Of a DNA stretch of 64,000 nt, positions 20,473 through 34,010 are shown piece by piece. The notes beneath the pieces are model-generated. The model did not search any database and was not told where the DNA came from. It was given only the letters and a program-made list of their open reading frames with translations. Every line of letters starts with the position of its first letter. Position 1 is the first letter of the stretch. The translations under genes were made by a program, and so were the position numbers. This stretch comes from Notospermus geniculatus (taxonomy: Eukaryota; Nemertea; Pilidiophora; Heteronemertea; Lineidae), in the NCBI GenBank assembly GCA_002633025.1, contig NMRB01000461.1, positions 180,420-244,419 on the forward strand, given 5' to 3'.

Positions 20473-21196
20473 TTATAGATAGACATCCCCGTGCAGTCAA
20501 CTTGTCATCAACTGACAAAAAATGAAATGATCGAAATTGGCAGATTAATTTGGACGTTAATGCCAGTGATTCAGGGTTTCCATGGCAACTTTGTGTGAAT
20601 GAACTTTATTGCCTTATTGATGTGTTCATTTGACTTCATTTTCGATGTTTATGCTGTGTTGATTTCATGTGTGGAAAGGCTTGTCCTCTCTACTCCTGAT
20701 CTAATATCATGTTTCATTGATATCCATGTTGTACACCGTACGTCTACCTTCTGGTCACTCCAATTTTAAAATGGCAATGCCAGGTGCCACCAATATGATG
20801 TTCTGAGGGCTGGTGATTTTGCCCGGCAGCAAGATCTGACTGGAAGTACAAGTTGAATTGTAATTTCCTACTCAGTATAGATGCTGGCAAATGGTACACA
20901 CCTTCTTTGATCATTGACTGCCATGATCAGGGTTTCTGCCAGGAAAAAAAATGATGGGGGGGATAAATGCAGGCGCCAAAGGTGGCCTGCCCCGAACGAG
21001 CAGAAAAATCCAGAAAAATTTGGATTTTAGAAGACCGTCGATACGATTTTCAAGTATTTCAGTGCCAAATTTCGAGAATTGTGTTTAAAAAATCATTTCT
21101 CTGCAAATTGATGGGGGTACTTCCCCCATCTCATCTCCATGCAGGGGATAAATCCCCACATCCCCCATTGTATGAAACCAAAGAAAGAGGGAGCAC
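20473..21196. other. upstream flank of the first visible ankyrin exon; no gene seen
   Basis: I looked here for ankyrin-repeat exons (TPLH-type motifs) and found none. The 134-codon frame at 20967-21371 runs into the foldback at 21198 and is not supported. Confidence 0.4.
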
Positions 21197-21197
21197 A

Positions 21198-21365
21198 AAA
21201 ATTGACACACAAAATAATGATAAACAGGAAGTCAATTTCCAGAAAACTAGTAGCTTGACTTCTGGTAGCTTGACTAGAAAGTGCCAGCTTGAAGAAGACC
21301 CCGGTTGGGGTCGAAAATTTGCTACCAGTAAGTTTCTGGAAATTGACTTCCTGTTTATCATCATT
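21198..21365. mobile_element. foldback element, related to 26448-26655
   Basis: Arms 21217-21244 and 21334-21361 are reverse complements (tgataaacaggaagtcaat). It shares attgacacacaaaat and gaccccggttggggtcg with the larger foldback at 26448-26655, so the two are one family. Confidence 0.75.
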
Positions 21366-21596
21366 GTATGAGACCCTGATGATGACTTTTGTTGTGAAGG
21401 TTCTTTGGCAGTTTTGTCTTTGGACTGGTACTCGAGCTAGAGGAGCACCACAGGTGTAGTGGTGACAGAGATGGGAAACAGTGTATCATTTATTCATGCC
21501 CACAAGTGTCAACATGAGGTTGTGGAATGCAAGCGGGAAGAGCTGCTTTTGATGACAAACAGTTCAGTAATCGTGTATTTTTTCCTTATTCTTCAG

Positions 21597-21821
21597 CTTC
21601 CTGATCAGTTTCATGGTTGATGCCCGTGGCGGTGCCATGCGTGGATGTCGTCACCAGGGCGTCCGCATCATCATTCCGCCAAGAAAGGCCTCCATGCCGA
21701 CACGGGTCACGTGCAGACTCGTCAAGAAGGAGAAGCTACTGCACCCACCTCCCATGATGGAAGGCGAGGGACTGGCCAGCAGACTGTTGGAGATGGGACC
21801 TGTTGGCACAAAATTCTTGGG
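21597..21821 (+). CDS. ankyrin exon: start of ZU5-N domain
   Basis: A 225-nt exon, acceptor cttcag|C (phase 2), donor gg|gtgagt (phase 2). It encodes [42 protein letters not shown] and [14 protein letters not shown]. This is the first half of the first ZU5 domain, the beta-spectrin-binding surface. The DAR triplet and the RIIIPPR strand are intact. The first base completes a Gly codon with a missing upstream exon. Confidence 0.97.
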
Positions 21822-22232
21822 GTGAGTCGGTAAAAGTCGGGAAATGTTCGTAGATTTGCAGTCCTCTTCTACTTTTCTGCATTGGTGTCGACCATCAGAC
21901 ACCTTGAATGCCAAGAACACAACCCGATCGGGTGGCGGAGAACACATTCTCCTCACTCCCCACTCAGCGGAGGGTTGAGAAGAACATGTTCTTGGCCCCA
22001 CTCGGGTTGCGTTCTCGCCGTCTCGAGTTGAGTCAGCAACTACATGAACTGGGTCAGCACGAGTGTTGCCAAGAACGAGGATTCTAATACACCCTGACTG
22101 CGGAAGAAGTGTAGGAAGGGTAACAACAACGTATCTACTGCATCGATGAGGTAATTCAGTCAATAAGCTGCTAGAAATGGTGTAGTTGGGAATATAGTTC
22201 CACGTCCATTCAAGATTCTCCTATCTCTTCAG

Positions 22233-22387
22233 ACCTGTCATCATTGAAGTCCCACACTTTGCTTCACTGCGCGGCAAAGAACGCGAGGTCTTGATCATGA
22301 GAAGTGATGATGGCGAGAACTGGCGTGAACACCCAATGGAAGCCACTGAAGAGGCTGTCCATGAAGCACTTGGAGGTAGCTTTGAAG
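22233..22387 (+). CDS. ankyrin exon: ZU5-N domain, second part
   Basis: A 155-nt exon, acceptor ctcttcag|A (phase 2), donor gaag|gtacgt (phase 1). It encodes PVIIEVPHFASLRGKEREV, MRSDDGENWREH and an acidic stretch. The PV-VEIPHF block and RS-(D/E)-GE-W-EH are highly conserved in ankyrins. The 3' part (EATEEAVHEALGG) matches the variable loop before ZU5-C. Confidence 0.97.
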
Positions 22388-23311
22388 GTACGTACCTTGA
22401 GTGTCCCACAGATGATTGAATAATTGCTTAGACCCTGCAGCTGTTGCGACTTTGTTTAGCCTAGTTGATATGGCACCACAGTGACTAGAAGTAGCCCAAA
22501 TAGCACTCCAGTTTAGCTCCCTGGGTATTTCAAGGACATCTCCTCAATAATGGGGGTGTGACATCGATTGTTCTCCCATTGTTTATGGGGCATTTTTTCC
22601 TGAAACACCCTGTATATTTATATAGTCTTAACTGCCGCTGGAGGTATCAGAAGGTCATTTATTATAAAGTGTTTTTTCTGAGCTCGCCTTTTTCTGTACA
22701 GCTTTGGATATTGAAAGTGCTTTCGCGAAATCTGGTAAAACTAATTTTGTTAATATCAGGGGTTGGTGTATCTTATACATTTTATTTGCTATGGTTTGTT
22801 GCAAAAATATGTAGTGGAAAAACAGATTTTCAGGTGGTAGATTTCGGTCGGGGCATGGGTTACACAGCACTTCATATGCTGTGTAGCGTGCTGGCTGTGG
22901 TAAGGACATATTGTTCTTTGACAGGTGCTGAGAAGGCTTCGTCAGGGTTTAGTGGTGAAAATCCAAGCAAATCTTGGAAAGTACAACATGGTTTCTACTG
23001 AATAAGGCTTTATCTCTAGTTTGGGCATCCACAGAACTGTCTGTTCCTGTTGCTTGGTTGTAAGAAGGCTGTGTTAAGAACACAAAAAAAAGTTGTCGTT
23101 CAAATTTGTTGCAAAAGAATGAAGAAATTACGTCAAAGTTATGATGTTGATCATTGATGAACCATACAGGGTCTATAAAATGTAATGCGGCACGCGGTAG
23201 CATAAAAATTCCTTTTTCCTCAGTTCATTCTACAACCATATAGCCATGGTAGTCAACGAGGAAATACTTCATATTAGTAAACTTCACTGATAGCTTTCCT
23301 CATTGTTTCAG

Positions 23312-23523
23312 ATCTTGAGTCTGCAGAGGACCTGTACCACAAACGCATCACCCGCATCCTGACCACTGATTTTCCACAATACTTTGCGCTCGTCACACGT
23401 ATCCGCGAGGAGAACAACAACATCGGATACGAGGGTGGTATGATCAGCTCAACTGTCGTACCACAAGTCCAGGCGGTGTTCCCAGAGGGCGCTCTCACCA
23501 AGAAAATCAAGGTTGGACTGCAG
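23312..23523 (+). CDS. ankyrin exon: ZU5-N to ZU5-C junction
   Basis: A 212-nt exon, acceptor gtttcag|AT (phase 1), donor cag|gtacgg (phase 0). It encodes [21 protein letters not shown], then [33 protein letters not shown]. The first block ends ZU5-N; IG-EGG-SS and FPEGALTK begin ZU5-C, the second ZU5 fold that packs against UPA. Family members usually have GPEGG; here GYEGG. Confidence 0.97.
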
Positions 23524-23971
23524 GTACGGGGGTATAATGCCAAGTGAGACTGGGCATAAGATATCAAGGTGTGGTGGAAATGTGATGGACTNAGATAATG
23601 TATCACGGGTATTTTCGCGGGCCACGAAATTCATTGTTTATTTACATTTTGTTTGTTTATGTCCAGGTTTTCTTTGTCTTATGAGTAATTAGTTGGTAGC
23701 ATGCCTGTCTAGAAATTCTGCTGATTCCAAAAGTATTCATTTTGGTGGGTTGGCATGTTCCAAAAGTCCAAAATAACACAATGTAAACATAGATGTTTTC
23801 AAACATTGAATGTAAACAATGAAGTCGTGATACATTATCTTTAATATGTGGCTCGAACATTAGTTTCCCTTCTGACTTCACCTTTTGTTATTGTTTTGTG
23901 ATTTGGGTACGTCTCACTGAAAAACATCACATAGTCTGTTTTGATTTGGTAAACGAGCTGTTTTCTTCCAG

Positions 23972-24176
23972 GCCCAACCCATTCCACCAGAACAGGTAGC
24001 AAAGCTGCTCGGCAATCGTGTTGCCGTAAGCCCTATCGTCACCGTCGAGCCACGTCGACGCAAATTCCACAAGCCGATCACTCTGACCATTCCTCTGCCA
24101 AAGGCATCCCAGAAGGGCATGATCAACCAATACGGTGGCGACGCGCCTACGCTCCGCCTACTCTGCAGTATCACTG
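23972..24176 (+). CDS. ankyrin exon: ZU5-C and start of UPA
   Basis: A 205-nt exon, acceptor cttccag|GCC (phase 0), donor ctg|gtaagc (phase 1). It encodes [38 protein letters not shown] and [10 protein letters not shown]. The [17 protein letters not shown] block is an ankyrin signature. The exon closes ZU5-C and opens the UPA domain. It is followed by the longest intron in the gene (11.4 kb). Confidence 0.98.
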
Positions 24177-26468
24177 GTAAGCGTAAGTTATCATTTTGCC
24201 TGCTTAAATCTTGCTTTCCAGTGACTGCATGCCTTGTCTTAACCAAAAGTGCAGCAAAGCAAGCAAAACCAAACGCCTCTCCTATTAAAACATCCTCAAG
24301 ATCCTCTGTCAGGGCTCTACCCTGTTGGACCCGTTTTGGGTCAAATTCCTTGCAGGAACAAGTTAGCCAACAGCACAAAACTATGCAAATCTAAATTTCT
24401 AACAAAATTTTCTAGCACAGCACATTTTCATTCCTCTCTCCTTTTGGCATTATTTCTGCATATTTCTGTTCGAGAAGTTTTGTACTATATCACTATATTT
24501 CTGGTAGCAGTTTGGTGCCGGATTGCAGACAGGCTGATCAGTATGAAGTATTTTCTGCATGGTTATGAGTTAGTGAATTTTGATCAAATGGATACGAGTA
24601 CGGTAACCTTGTATCTTTATTCCATATTTTTGCACCCTCATGTCTGTTAGTGTAAGTGTCATCAGCCCAAAAGGGCTCTTACATGCTTGCCTGGTGAATT
24701 TCAGTCTTTGATGTGCTTGGACTAGCCACTCATAAGGGAGCCAAAATATGAAATTTTAGGTATGAGGATTTTCATCCAGACTTCGTCTTTGTCCAGATTT
24801 TTTAATGTGACCAGCGTTATTGAGTAAACTTTGGAAGTCTTTTTTTGGAGTGATTCACCTGGAAACTTGTCAGTCAAATCTTGTGAAGTTCTCTTCTTGA
24901 AATTTCAGTCGGATATTCGAGAACTTACCGTATGTTTCAAAATCACTAAGATTTGTCAATTGTGATGTAGTGGTGATCATAAGTCCTGTCTGTGATCGTG
25001 TACTTGGTACTGTACCGGTATTTGCACCAGAATCGCGAATCTCTTCGAACAGACACCCCCTGTTGTGATCTTCTCACTTGACGACTTGTTCCTCAGTTTG
25101 CTGAGCTCAATGTGTGTACTGTGACTCTGAGACACGGCAAGCAGCTAAGATATACAACAGCGCTCATGTTTTCCCGGCGATATCGAGGATTTATGTCCAA
25201 CTCGTGCATGTGTTGGCAGGCAGACATGTGCAATGGTGTGGATTGTATGGTGTAATATATTCATTATATGCAGTAAGCTTGGCTAGAATGAACCTAAATG
25301 CAGCGCTGTCCATCTTTTGTCTCTGTCAATTAATGTAATAATTAGCCTATTATTCAATCGAATTATTTACGAGTGTTACCTTGATGGTGTGCTGTTCCTT
25401 TGGGGATTTTCTTCCAAATGTTTACTTTAAGTTTCATTTGTAACCATGCTGTACCTTTTGCTTTACGAACAACTTGCACTACCTGTTCTTGAGGTACTGG
25501 GTTGACTGCCTCCTGTTCAAGGCAATAATTCTAGTGATTCATCCATGAAAATGTCCTCGACTTGAAATATTTTTCATCCACTCAGGTAACTCTGGTTTAA
25601 TTATTTGACCAGCTAGCTTATACAGTGGAATTTTGAATTTAGATGAAAAGATGACCATTCCTGTTCAATTGCATCAAAATTGATAGATTCTGGCCTTAGT
25701 GACATTCAGGTGGTATCGCCAAAAAATAGCTGCCGCACACAAAATATCACCATCTTTTCCCTTGATAAATTTGTAGAAGTAGTATTTCTATAGACTTAAA
25801 AAATCATATGTTAGCTCTTCAAATCCTTACTAGTTCTAGTCTAACCAACTTTTTCTTGTGTCTTGTGATGCATCTGGCCTTATATCCATCTGTAAGTTTT
25901 TCCTAATTCTCTCTATTTTCTTCTCTCGTGAACTAGCCTTCAACATTTTACTAGTCTTCTTTAGACATTCATGTCTAGAGCATGGAGATTTAAAAATACT
26001 GTCATATTGATTGTCACTTCTTAAAAGAGATGGCAAACCTAAGGACAGATGATAATTTTGGAGTCAGTTTGCAAAGTCATCGGGGTCAAGCCTAGAGCCA
26101 GAGGAAGAAGTTTGTTGCTGTGATGGTCTAATTTAGGGCCTACTTACATAATTTATCACACCTTGAAACCAGGCTTGAAAACCACACCACATCACTTAAA
26201 AAATATTGAATGAGACTGAGAGCCCAGTGCCAAATATGGCAATACCGGGCAACCTGGGGGAAACTGCCGAAAATAGCATCAAAATGGCGCTCGAAGAAAC
26301 AGTTTGACTGGGAGTTTGACACCAACAAACGTGGAGGTGACTGATGCTGAAGGAGGATCACCACTTGCTGGTTATCATTTGGCTTCAGTATGAACTTGAT
26401 GTGGTTTATTAGTATCAGTTTGAATGCCACTCCAGTATACAGAATAGCACAAAATTGACACACAAAAT

Positions 26469-26655
26469 GATATTAAGCAAGAAGTCAATCTCCAGAATTC
26501 ACGAATTTTCGACCCCAACCGGGTTTTTTTTCAAGTGGAACTTTACAATCTGAAACTCTAGAAAAGAGTTTCAGATTGTAAAGTTCCACTTGAAAAAGAC
26601 CCCGGTTGGGGTCGAAAATTCGTGAATTCTGGAGATTGACTTCTTGCTTAATATC
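26469..26655. mobile_element. foldback with two 91-bp arms and a 4-6-nt loop
   Basis: Arms about 26469-26559 and 26564-26655 are nearly perfect reverse complements (start gatattaagcaagaagtc; inner agtttcagattgtaaag). The 19-bp direct repeat tatcagtttgaatgccact flanks it at 26413-26431 and 26652-26670. It shares words with 21198-21365. Such a structure would be transcribed as long double-stranded RNA within the ankyrin pre-mRNA. Confidence 0.85.
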
Positions 26656-29484
26656 AGTTTGAATGCCACTGGGGTTGAATGCCACTGGGGTTGAGAGTGG
26701 AAGTGTGGCTCAAGACGTTGTTCATCAGGTTGTAATCGCCACATCATGTTGCAGGAAAGAAAAGGGCAGAAAAAAAGTCTTTGAATGACTTGCATAACTA
26801 CTTCTTGAAAATTAACACTGTCCTTGTTAAGGGTTTGAAGAGAACTACAAATATTTGTTAAGTGGAAGCAATGACATCGTGATGACCATCTTGCCTTCAA
26901 TGTTCAACTGCTTTAGGTGTTGAGAATAGGGGACTTGAAAACATTGGAAAAAGTCCCATAGACAAGAAATGAGGAGTAATAACGAGTCGGAGGTTGTATT
27001 CCAGTCATTTTAAATCCATCTCTTACAAAATATCAATGTTGTTTGACTGACAGTAAAAAGAAAGGTTCTAGAATAATAATTGCGGGTGCTTTGTAATCTT
27101 GGCAAAATGATGCAATGTTGCATTGCTCCTCAGTGTCTAATGGTAAGACATCAAACTTATGCCACGTTTAGTTCTGAATTGAAGGTTTCATAGAAAGGAA
27201 ACTTCATGGATGAATCCTTTTGCCTCTTCCTTACTCCCTGAATTTAAAGGTGACCTGATATTTTGGCAAAAGAAAAGACTGTACAGCCCTGGTTTAATGT
27301 AGATTTCGTGACACACCGTGTATTTGTAAAGATAATTGCAGTCTGTGTCTTGCCTGTTTCTGCAGATAGTGACATGTCCGATCAACAAACCCTGAAAAAT
27401 GATGAAATTTCATGTCAGAGTTTTGATTTCAGGTTGCCTTTAACTTGCTTTTCCTCCTGTTCTGCCATCAATTGTATAAATCATTCAGCAATTCCCAATG
27501 ATCACATCCTGACCGTTGTCTATGCTTTTGAACCAAAGTTACGTTTTTAACCAGTTCATTTCTTTACTCATGTGTTGTGTGATATATATGATATTTAACA
27601 TTGGTTTGCTTGTAATTTTAACTGCTTGACATGGTTGAATGTAGGTAACTCTCTGCAAGGTATACATATTACTGTGCAGGAGAACCGTGCATGCCTTTGC
27701 ATTCCTTTTCTCTCACACCTTTGCCTTTCTCCTTATGAGTTTTATCCCAGCAGGCAATGTAAATGTCCTTCACAAACTTAAAACAATGATGTACCTCAGT
27801 CGTTATCCGAAAACAGGTTGATTTCCTCTGCGATGTCATCTCTGGTGTTTAGTGTAAAGTATGTACATCTCCTTCAGTAAACACTGTCACAAAAATCCAC
27901 AATGAAATCACCAAAAAATCCACAATGAAATCACCAAATGATGATGTACAGTTTCCACCCCTTATGATTAGATATTAGATTCCATTTAACTTCAGTGTTA
28001 AATGGAAATCCTTTCAACTTCAGAGTGCGTTCAAAATTTGAAATTTGTGTTACATTCCATTGCCTGTCATGTAGCTGATCCTGCGTATCGACCCTTGTTG
28101 TAGGCAGTCGTTACCATGACAACGTTAGTTGTCTTTGCATGTGTTTCATCTTACAAAGCTTTACTATTGTCCTAGTTAGTTTTCAGGTGCAAATTTTGGA
28201 ATGCGTAGCATGGAACTCTCGATTGACCCCAAGAAGATCATGATATCACCGCGCTTATTGATATCGCATGCATCCTACATGTCGGCATGAGCAAAATGTT
28301 GCATGACCGGCGCAAACAGCATCGGTGTCAGTTTTTTCTGATATTTTTTCTCTGCGGCAGATATTTTCTCTCTTCCCAAATGGCTACACAGAGCCTCAAA
28401 CCTCATCATCTTACAGTAAAATTGAATTTGAATTCCCTTTATACTGCAGGCCCTAGAAAGCTCCACAAGCAAAGAGAAGGTATTGCGGTTGTCACCATTT
28501 CGAAAATGACCCATTCATTGTTGCTTATCATCGTTACAATAGATTAAAATGATTGTGATACCCGGGTTAAGGGTCACCATCCTTTTTGTTCTACTGCTTG
28601 TCCCCCAAAATACATTTGGGATTTAGTTTTTTTCTTGTTACTAGTATGATACACATGATAATATCATTGAGTGCTAGAGTATTGAACAAAAGCCCTAATC
28701 GTACCAAACTCAGCTGGAAGCACTTATTGCAGAGTCAGCTGAAGGAACAGCTGGTACAAAAAAAAACGATGAAAAAAGGTATCGAGGGTGAAGTCTGTGC
28801 ACAATGAAATGAAATAGATTAAGTAATTCATGAATGGTGACATTGCTGAAAACAGAATTACTCCTTTGATGCTGTGCATGTCAATTTCATTTGCCCCATT
28901 GATGTTCAAGAGAGAGAAAGTAACTTGTGTCAATGCCAACAACCACCTTCGTTCAAGTAAAAGAAAATTAAAAATGATCGAAAAAGCAAGAGGATATCTT
29001 TTCTCGTTGGTGTTGTTCTTAAAACACCAAAAGATCTGTTGAATCTTGGCCAAAGTCAAAAGTGTATTTCACTTCACTGGGAAGTGAATCAGAAGATAGG
29101 CTGCTGGCGACTTACTTTCTAGTCCAGAAATAGTGCAGGGTTTCAGCAGATTTTTCTGCAATGGCTTGGTCAAAATTTACATACCATAATAAATTGATTT
29201 GTCTTTTTTGCCGCTGCTGACATCATTCCATTCATTTTTTCCAAAAACGCGACAAGAAATTGTTTTGCAAAGTCGCAGTTCTTGATTATTTGCCGAAATG
29301 GTGGCCGTATTGATAAAAACATAATGCATCACATCATGTTTGCTGAACTGAAGATTGTGGTGAAATGAAATGGATTTTGAGAGAGAAATCCTTTGTCAGC
29401 CATATGCAAAAATAGAGATGGCAAAAAAATACTGAAAAAAGACAACTAGAATGATATGGTATGTCAAATTTGACCCACACTTTG

Positions 29485-29735
29485 CTATAGACCATTCTCA
29501 AATTGACGTAAACGACAAAGATCTGTGCACTTCCGCCGAAATCTCAACCACAGCCTTGATCCTAGTCTGAATGACGTGATGCAGACAACCCCACGACAGT
29601 GACTTCGATGACATTGCGTCAGCGTCGACCATTGCTGAATCATGGACTTGTCATGTCACCCAGTTTCAGATCGAGGTTGTGATTGCAATTTTGGCGGAAG
29701 TGCGCAGATGTGCTAATTCGAGAATCATCTATGTA
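29485..29735. mobile_element. TIR element, about 250 bp
   Basis: Imperfect terminal repeats: the left end has accattctcaaattgacg and gtgcacttccgccgaaat, the right end their complements (aattttggcggaagtgcgc, cgagaatcatctatg). The interior is non-coding. Confidence 0.6.
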
Positions 29736-30834
29736 AATCTACCAAAACCTGGATGCCCTAATTTTCTGGAATAGAGAGTAGTTTGATTCTCAGTATCTGC
29801 AGCTTAATGGTATTCTGTTGAGATGTATTTAGGTGTATTTGATTTCATTTGGTGGAGGTGTTTGGTATGGGCAAATGGAATGGCATAGACAGTAGATCCC
29901 TGTGGTGGTACATTGTGTGACTTCTTGTTACAATTGAGAATGCTTTTATATATGGTCTGAATGACATCATGTAAACAGATTGCCTGTTTCAGTTTGAGGA
30001 ATGCTGAATATAGTCATTGACGTCATGTAAACAGAATGTCCTCATCGTCATATGATTCTTGTGAATGGACTGGTTGTCCCATCTCTCCATGATGACAGTG
30101 TGCCTGTCGCATTTTAAGGAATGATGACAAAAGTTGTTTGCTGAGAATTCTGTGGTCATATGGACATCATGTAAATTAACACAGAATCTTTGAATTCTTG
30201 TAAATGATTTTAAGAGAATGCTGTGGTCATATGGAGGTCTTGTAAACGGAGAATGCTGTTTTGGAATCTTGTTGACAGAGTGAATGTCTCATGACTTATT
30301 GTAGATCGTTTGGTCGTTCCCTTTTAAGGAATGCCCTCTCCAAGTTCTTGTTCAATTCATGTAAACAGTCACTGTTTCCGCCAGAGGGTACTCGGGGGTA
30401 ACTATGCTAGTAGTACCCTCAAAGGAACAGAAAAGGACCATTTTCTTCAATTTCATGGGGTTTTTGCTGATGTTGAAGAATTTAATAGTATACCCTCAAA
30501 AAAATTTCTGGCACAGACCCTGACATATAAAGTGAAAATTCTGTGCCTGTGGTCAGAATTGTCACATGTAAAAAGGATGAATTCTTATAAACAGGTTGAT
30601 CACGCCATTTAAGGATAACATTAATGTCCGACTTAATGTAAACAAAAGAAATATTTACATACAAAATACTCACACATTTGGACTGAATTGGAATAAGTTG
30701 TGCAAAATAAGATTAATTCAGGAGAATGGAAATGGGTGTGCCGTCCCTTAAAATATTGCTACTCATTGTCCGCCACAAATACGACTCATAAGACTCATCA
30801 AGTCACACAACCACCCAATCTTTTCACAGTCTGA

Positions 30835-30872
30835 CCCCCCCCCCCCCCCNNNNNNNNNNNCCCCCCCCCCCC
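30835..30872. repeat. poly-C tract interrupted by N
   Basis: Fifteen C, eleven N, then twelve C. The true tract length is unresolved. Confidence 0.95.
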
Positions 30873-33389
30873 ATAATAATGTAGGCAAATATTTCCCAAG
30901 GAATCAATTGCAAATCCACTCCAAATGACACAAAAATTAAGCACCTTTTCTTATTGTTTCCTTTTTTTGACCATGATGCAGGTGTTACCAATTCAGACTC
31001 TATGTTGAGCCGATGGCTGCGCATCAACATGTGTAGGTGATATTATGATCCAGTGTTCCCCGGGGAAGTTCCCAGTTTTACAAAAATTCTCATTTTCAGG
31101 TTAAGTTCATGTATATAGTGTCGATGTCAGCCACTTTGTCACTTTGTTGGTCATCATCTCTGAACAGCTGTCATGGTGTCACAGAAGTATACCATTTCAT
31201 TGGTGTTAGATGCTGTTAGAAGCACAATCTTAAATCAGTCATTAAGTGAACGGAAAAGTATTCTCCGTCATTGTGTGATGTTTGCATCACCAGTGTTCAC
31301 AATGTTCCTAACGGTCATGTGACATGTATTGGAGAATGGTCATCACTGTTTCAAGTAAGCTACCTGTGTGAGCTGCCTAAAAGTGGGTGCACACTAATGT
31401 GGCATGGTGTAATGCGATGCGGTTTCACCACGTCTGTTCTCTCCCAATGTTGTCCAACAGCAGGCACCTGGCACAGAATCTCTTGCAGAAGCTGAACCAT
31501 TCTCTAAATATTTGTCTACAACCCATGGCTGTGACACAGAAAATGGCAGAAGGATGGAGGAAGAAAGGAAAGCTGTGTCTTCACTGGGAAATGGTCATGC
31601 ACCTTTAATGTGCTTCTTAGTACACCACTGCCAGAAAAATCGCTTGCAGGATCTGTGTGGTGTAGTGAAAATGAGGGCCAAGCATTACATGTAATGTATT
31701 TTGCAAAACTGGAGCAAAATGCTATCTTTCAAGTCATTTGGGATTTTCCTTGGGAATCACTTGACTTTTGGTCTTAATGATTTTCCATTCAACTTAATAT
31801 GCTTGGTCTTTTATGGCTGATTTAGTGATTTTTGTCAATTTTTCATAGTTTTTTCCTCTCGGTAGTAATTGCATTATGATGAATTGTGCAGTGTTCCTGT
31901 AGGATGGCAGTATCTAAGTCCATTAACCTAAATGCTTTTAATTTTCTGTATGCAGATAAATTTTTTTTCACCAATTCGCATCAATCCAGACAAGAATTTA
32001 AAAGCACTCATGGAATGCCACAAATGATTTATGGAATTTTCCCACAATGATGTATGCAAACTTGCATGTATAATCTTCTCTTGGTCATATGACAGACCAG
32101 TGTGCATGACTTAATGAATGTTTTGACAGGAGATGTCCCAGTGCCTTCTTACTGATGCGCAGCCTCTCACGGTTGATCGAGCAAAACTGGAGAATAGGCA
32201 TGGTGGCACTTTTCCAAACACTTTAAAGCAATTGAAATGAACAAATGTCCTTTTGCATGGAAAAATGCATGTTAAAAAACACGTCCGATATCAGCTGTGG
32301 AATTTGCTGTGTGAAGCGGGCCTTTCTCCAATGACTCTTTCAATATCATCATTAGCATACGCAGTGCTTTGTGAAGAAAATGTCATTCAATTGGGAGATG
32401 CAGTTGTCAACTGAATATTCACATTACATCACTGCCCAGCCTGTTTTTGAAAAGTTAATGATAATGTTACTTATTGCGTGAATACAGCTGATTATACTCT
32501 AGCTAAAAATCTGTAACACATGAGCATGCTCTGTATGAAAATGTTGATAAAGATAATTCTCATAAGCTTATTTTTCACTGCCAGCATCTGTAACGCATTT
32601 GATGATATGAATAAAAGCTGGCAGATGCTTTTACTTCAGATTTGTACAGCATAGCGTAATGCATTTGTACTTCAAAACCAAAGTAAAAGCATTTACTAGT
32701 CTTTATTCATATGATCCAATCTTGTTCAATGCTTCCAAATGAATTCCTTCTGATGGCGTTTATCTTGCATGTAGGTCAGATACTTTGTAAAAAATTGATA
32801 AAAGTCATTAAATCAGGTTCACAAATCTTCATGAGACTTCTAATGAAGTCATGAATAGAGGTGTTTTTTGTGCAGGGAACTTCCCCAATATGTTTTTCAA
32901 TACATGGTCAGTCTTCCCTATAGTCTAGATCTGACGCTTTGCTCGATACCTTGAATAGCATACCCAATTATTTTGAGACCATTTCCTATCACATTCTTCC
33001 TAGGGTTGTTGGTTGGCTTGCCTGAACCTGAGTTTGAAGACGTACGAAGTAAGAGAATGGAATCGAGTATGGATGGGTTCATGGTGATCCATCTGGTAGT
33101 CTTCATAATCAACAATGGGCCTAACTTTTCCTAAGAACATTCTAGTTACCAATTTTATGAAAAACTAACCATAATTGCTGATCAGCTGTGTGTATGATAC
33201 AACCTTATACGTGTACACTTAGAGTATCATTGCTGAGTCTTGGTTTCTTTGAACTAATAAATTGGTCATCAAAATTCATAGTTCCAGGTGATGCTTACAA
33301 TCAAACTGGTAGGAATCTTAACAATCTGTCATGTTATTGGGGCCATAACCTGTCATGGCTGTAAATAAACTTATAAGCTTGTTGCCGAA

Positions 33390-34010
33390 TCTGTCATGGT
33401 GTTGCTCTCAGAACATAGAATGATTTTGCGTTCTGATACTGAATTGCTTGGTGCCATGGCATGTCTAGAATGGACGACCGATGGTGCATTATATTTTGAA
33501 TATAATGATAACGGTGCCGTGGCATCTGTCATGTCAGTGCCTGTGGTGCCCAAATCTGTGATGGCTTTGTGCTAAATACTGTACAAAAATAACATTTTTG
33601 CATATGAACCGCTTCAGGTCATCTGTACGTCTCGCAGGTGATTTTGGTGCCATTATCTCTAATCAAAACTTGGTGAAAGGTGTCATTTCAATGTGAACTG
33701 CTTGATGCCATATTCTGTCATGGCATCCCACTGAACAAATTTGGTGGTGAGGTCTCATTTCATACAAACTGCTTGGCGTCACGCTGGTGCCTTCATGAAA
33801 CTTCGTGCCATATTTCACTGATGCTAGAATGCTTTTGAAATGCTTGAGTAACAGTCAGAGTTCTGGAGAACTTGATGAAAAGATGTTTCTCTGCAAGCAA
33901 TTTGGCACTACAGTTGTCCATGGTGGTGCAGTTGTCCTTGGCAGTGCAGTTGTCCATGGCAGTGCCGTCCGTGAATTTGGGGTAATTCAGTGCCAATGCA
34001 GTGCCAGTGC
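33390..34010. repeat. degenerate short repeats around TGTCATGGC / GTCCATGGCAG
   Basis: The words tgtcatgg and gccatggca recur many times between 33390 and 33730. Around 33910-33966 gcagttgtccatggcagt-like units occur three times in tandem with small changes. It looks like an old satellite that has drifted. Confidence 0.55.

Noticed and set aside
27367-27443. Possible cassette exon after a tttctgcag acceptor in the 11.4-kb intron
   Set aside because: The reachable donor is in phase 2 while both neighbours need phase 1; the peptide resembles nothing in ankyrin.
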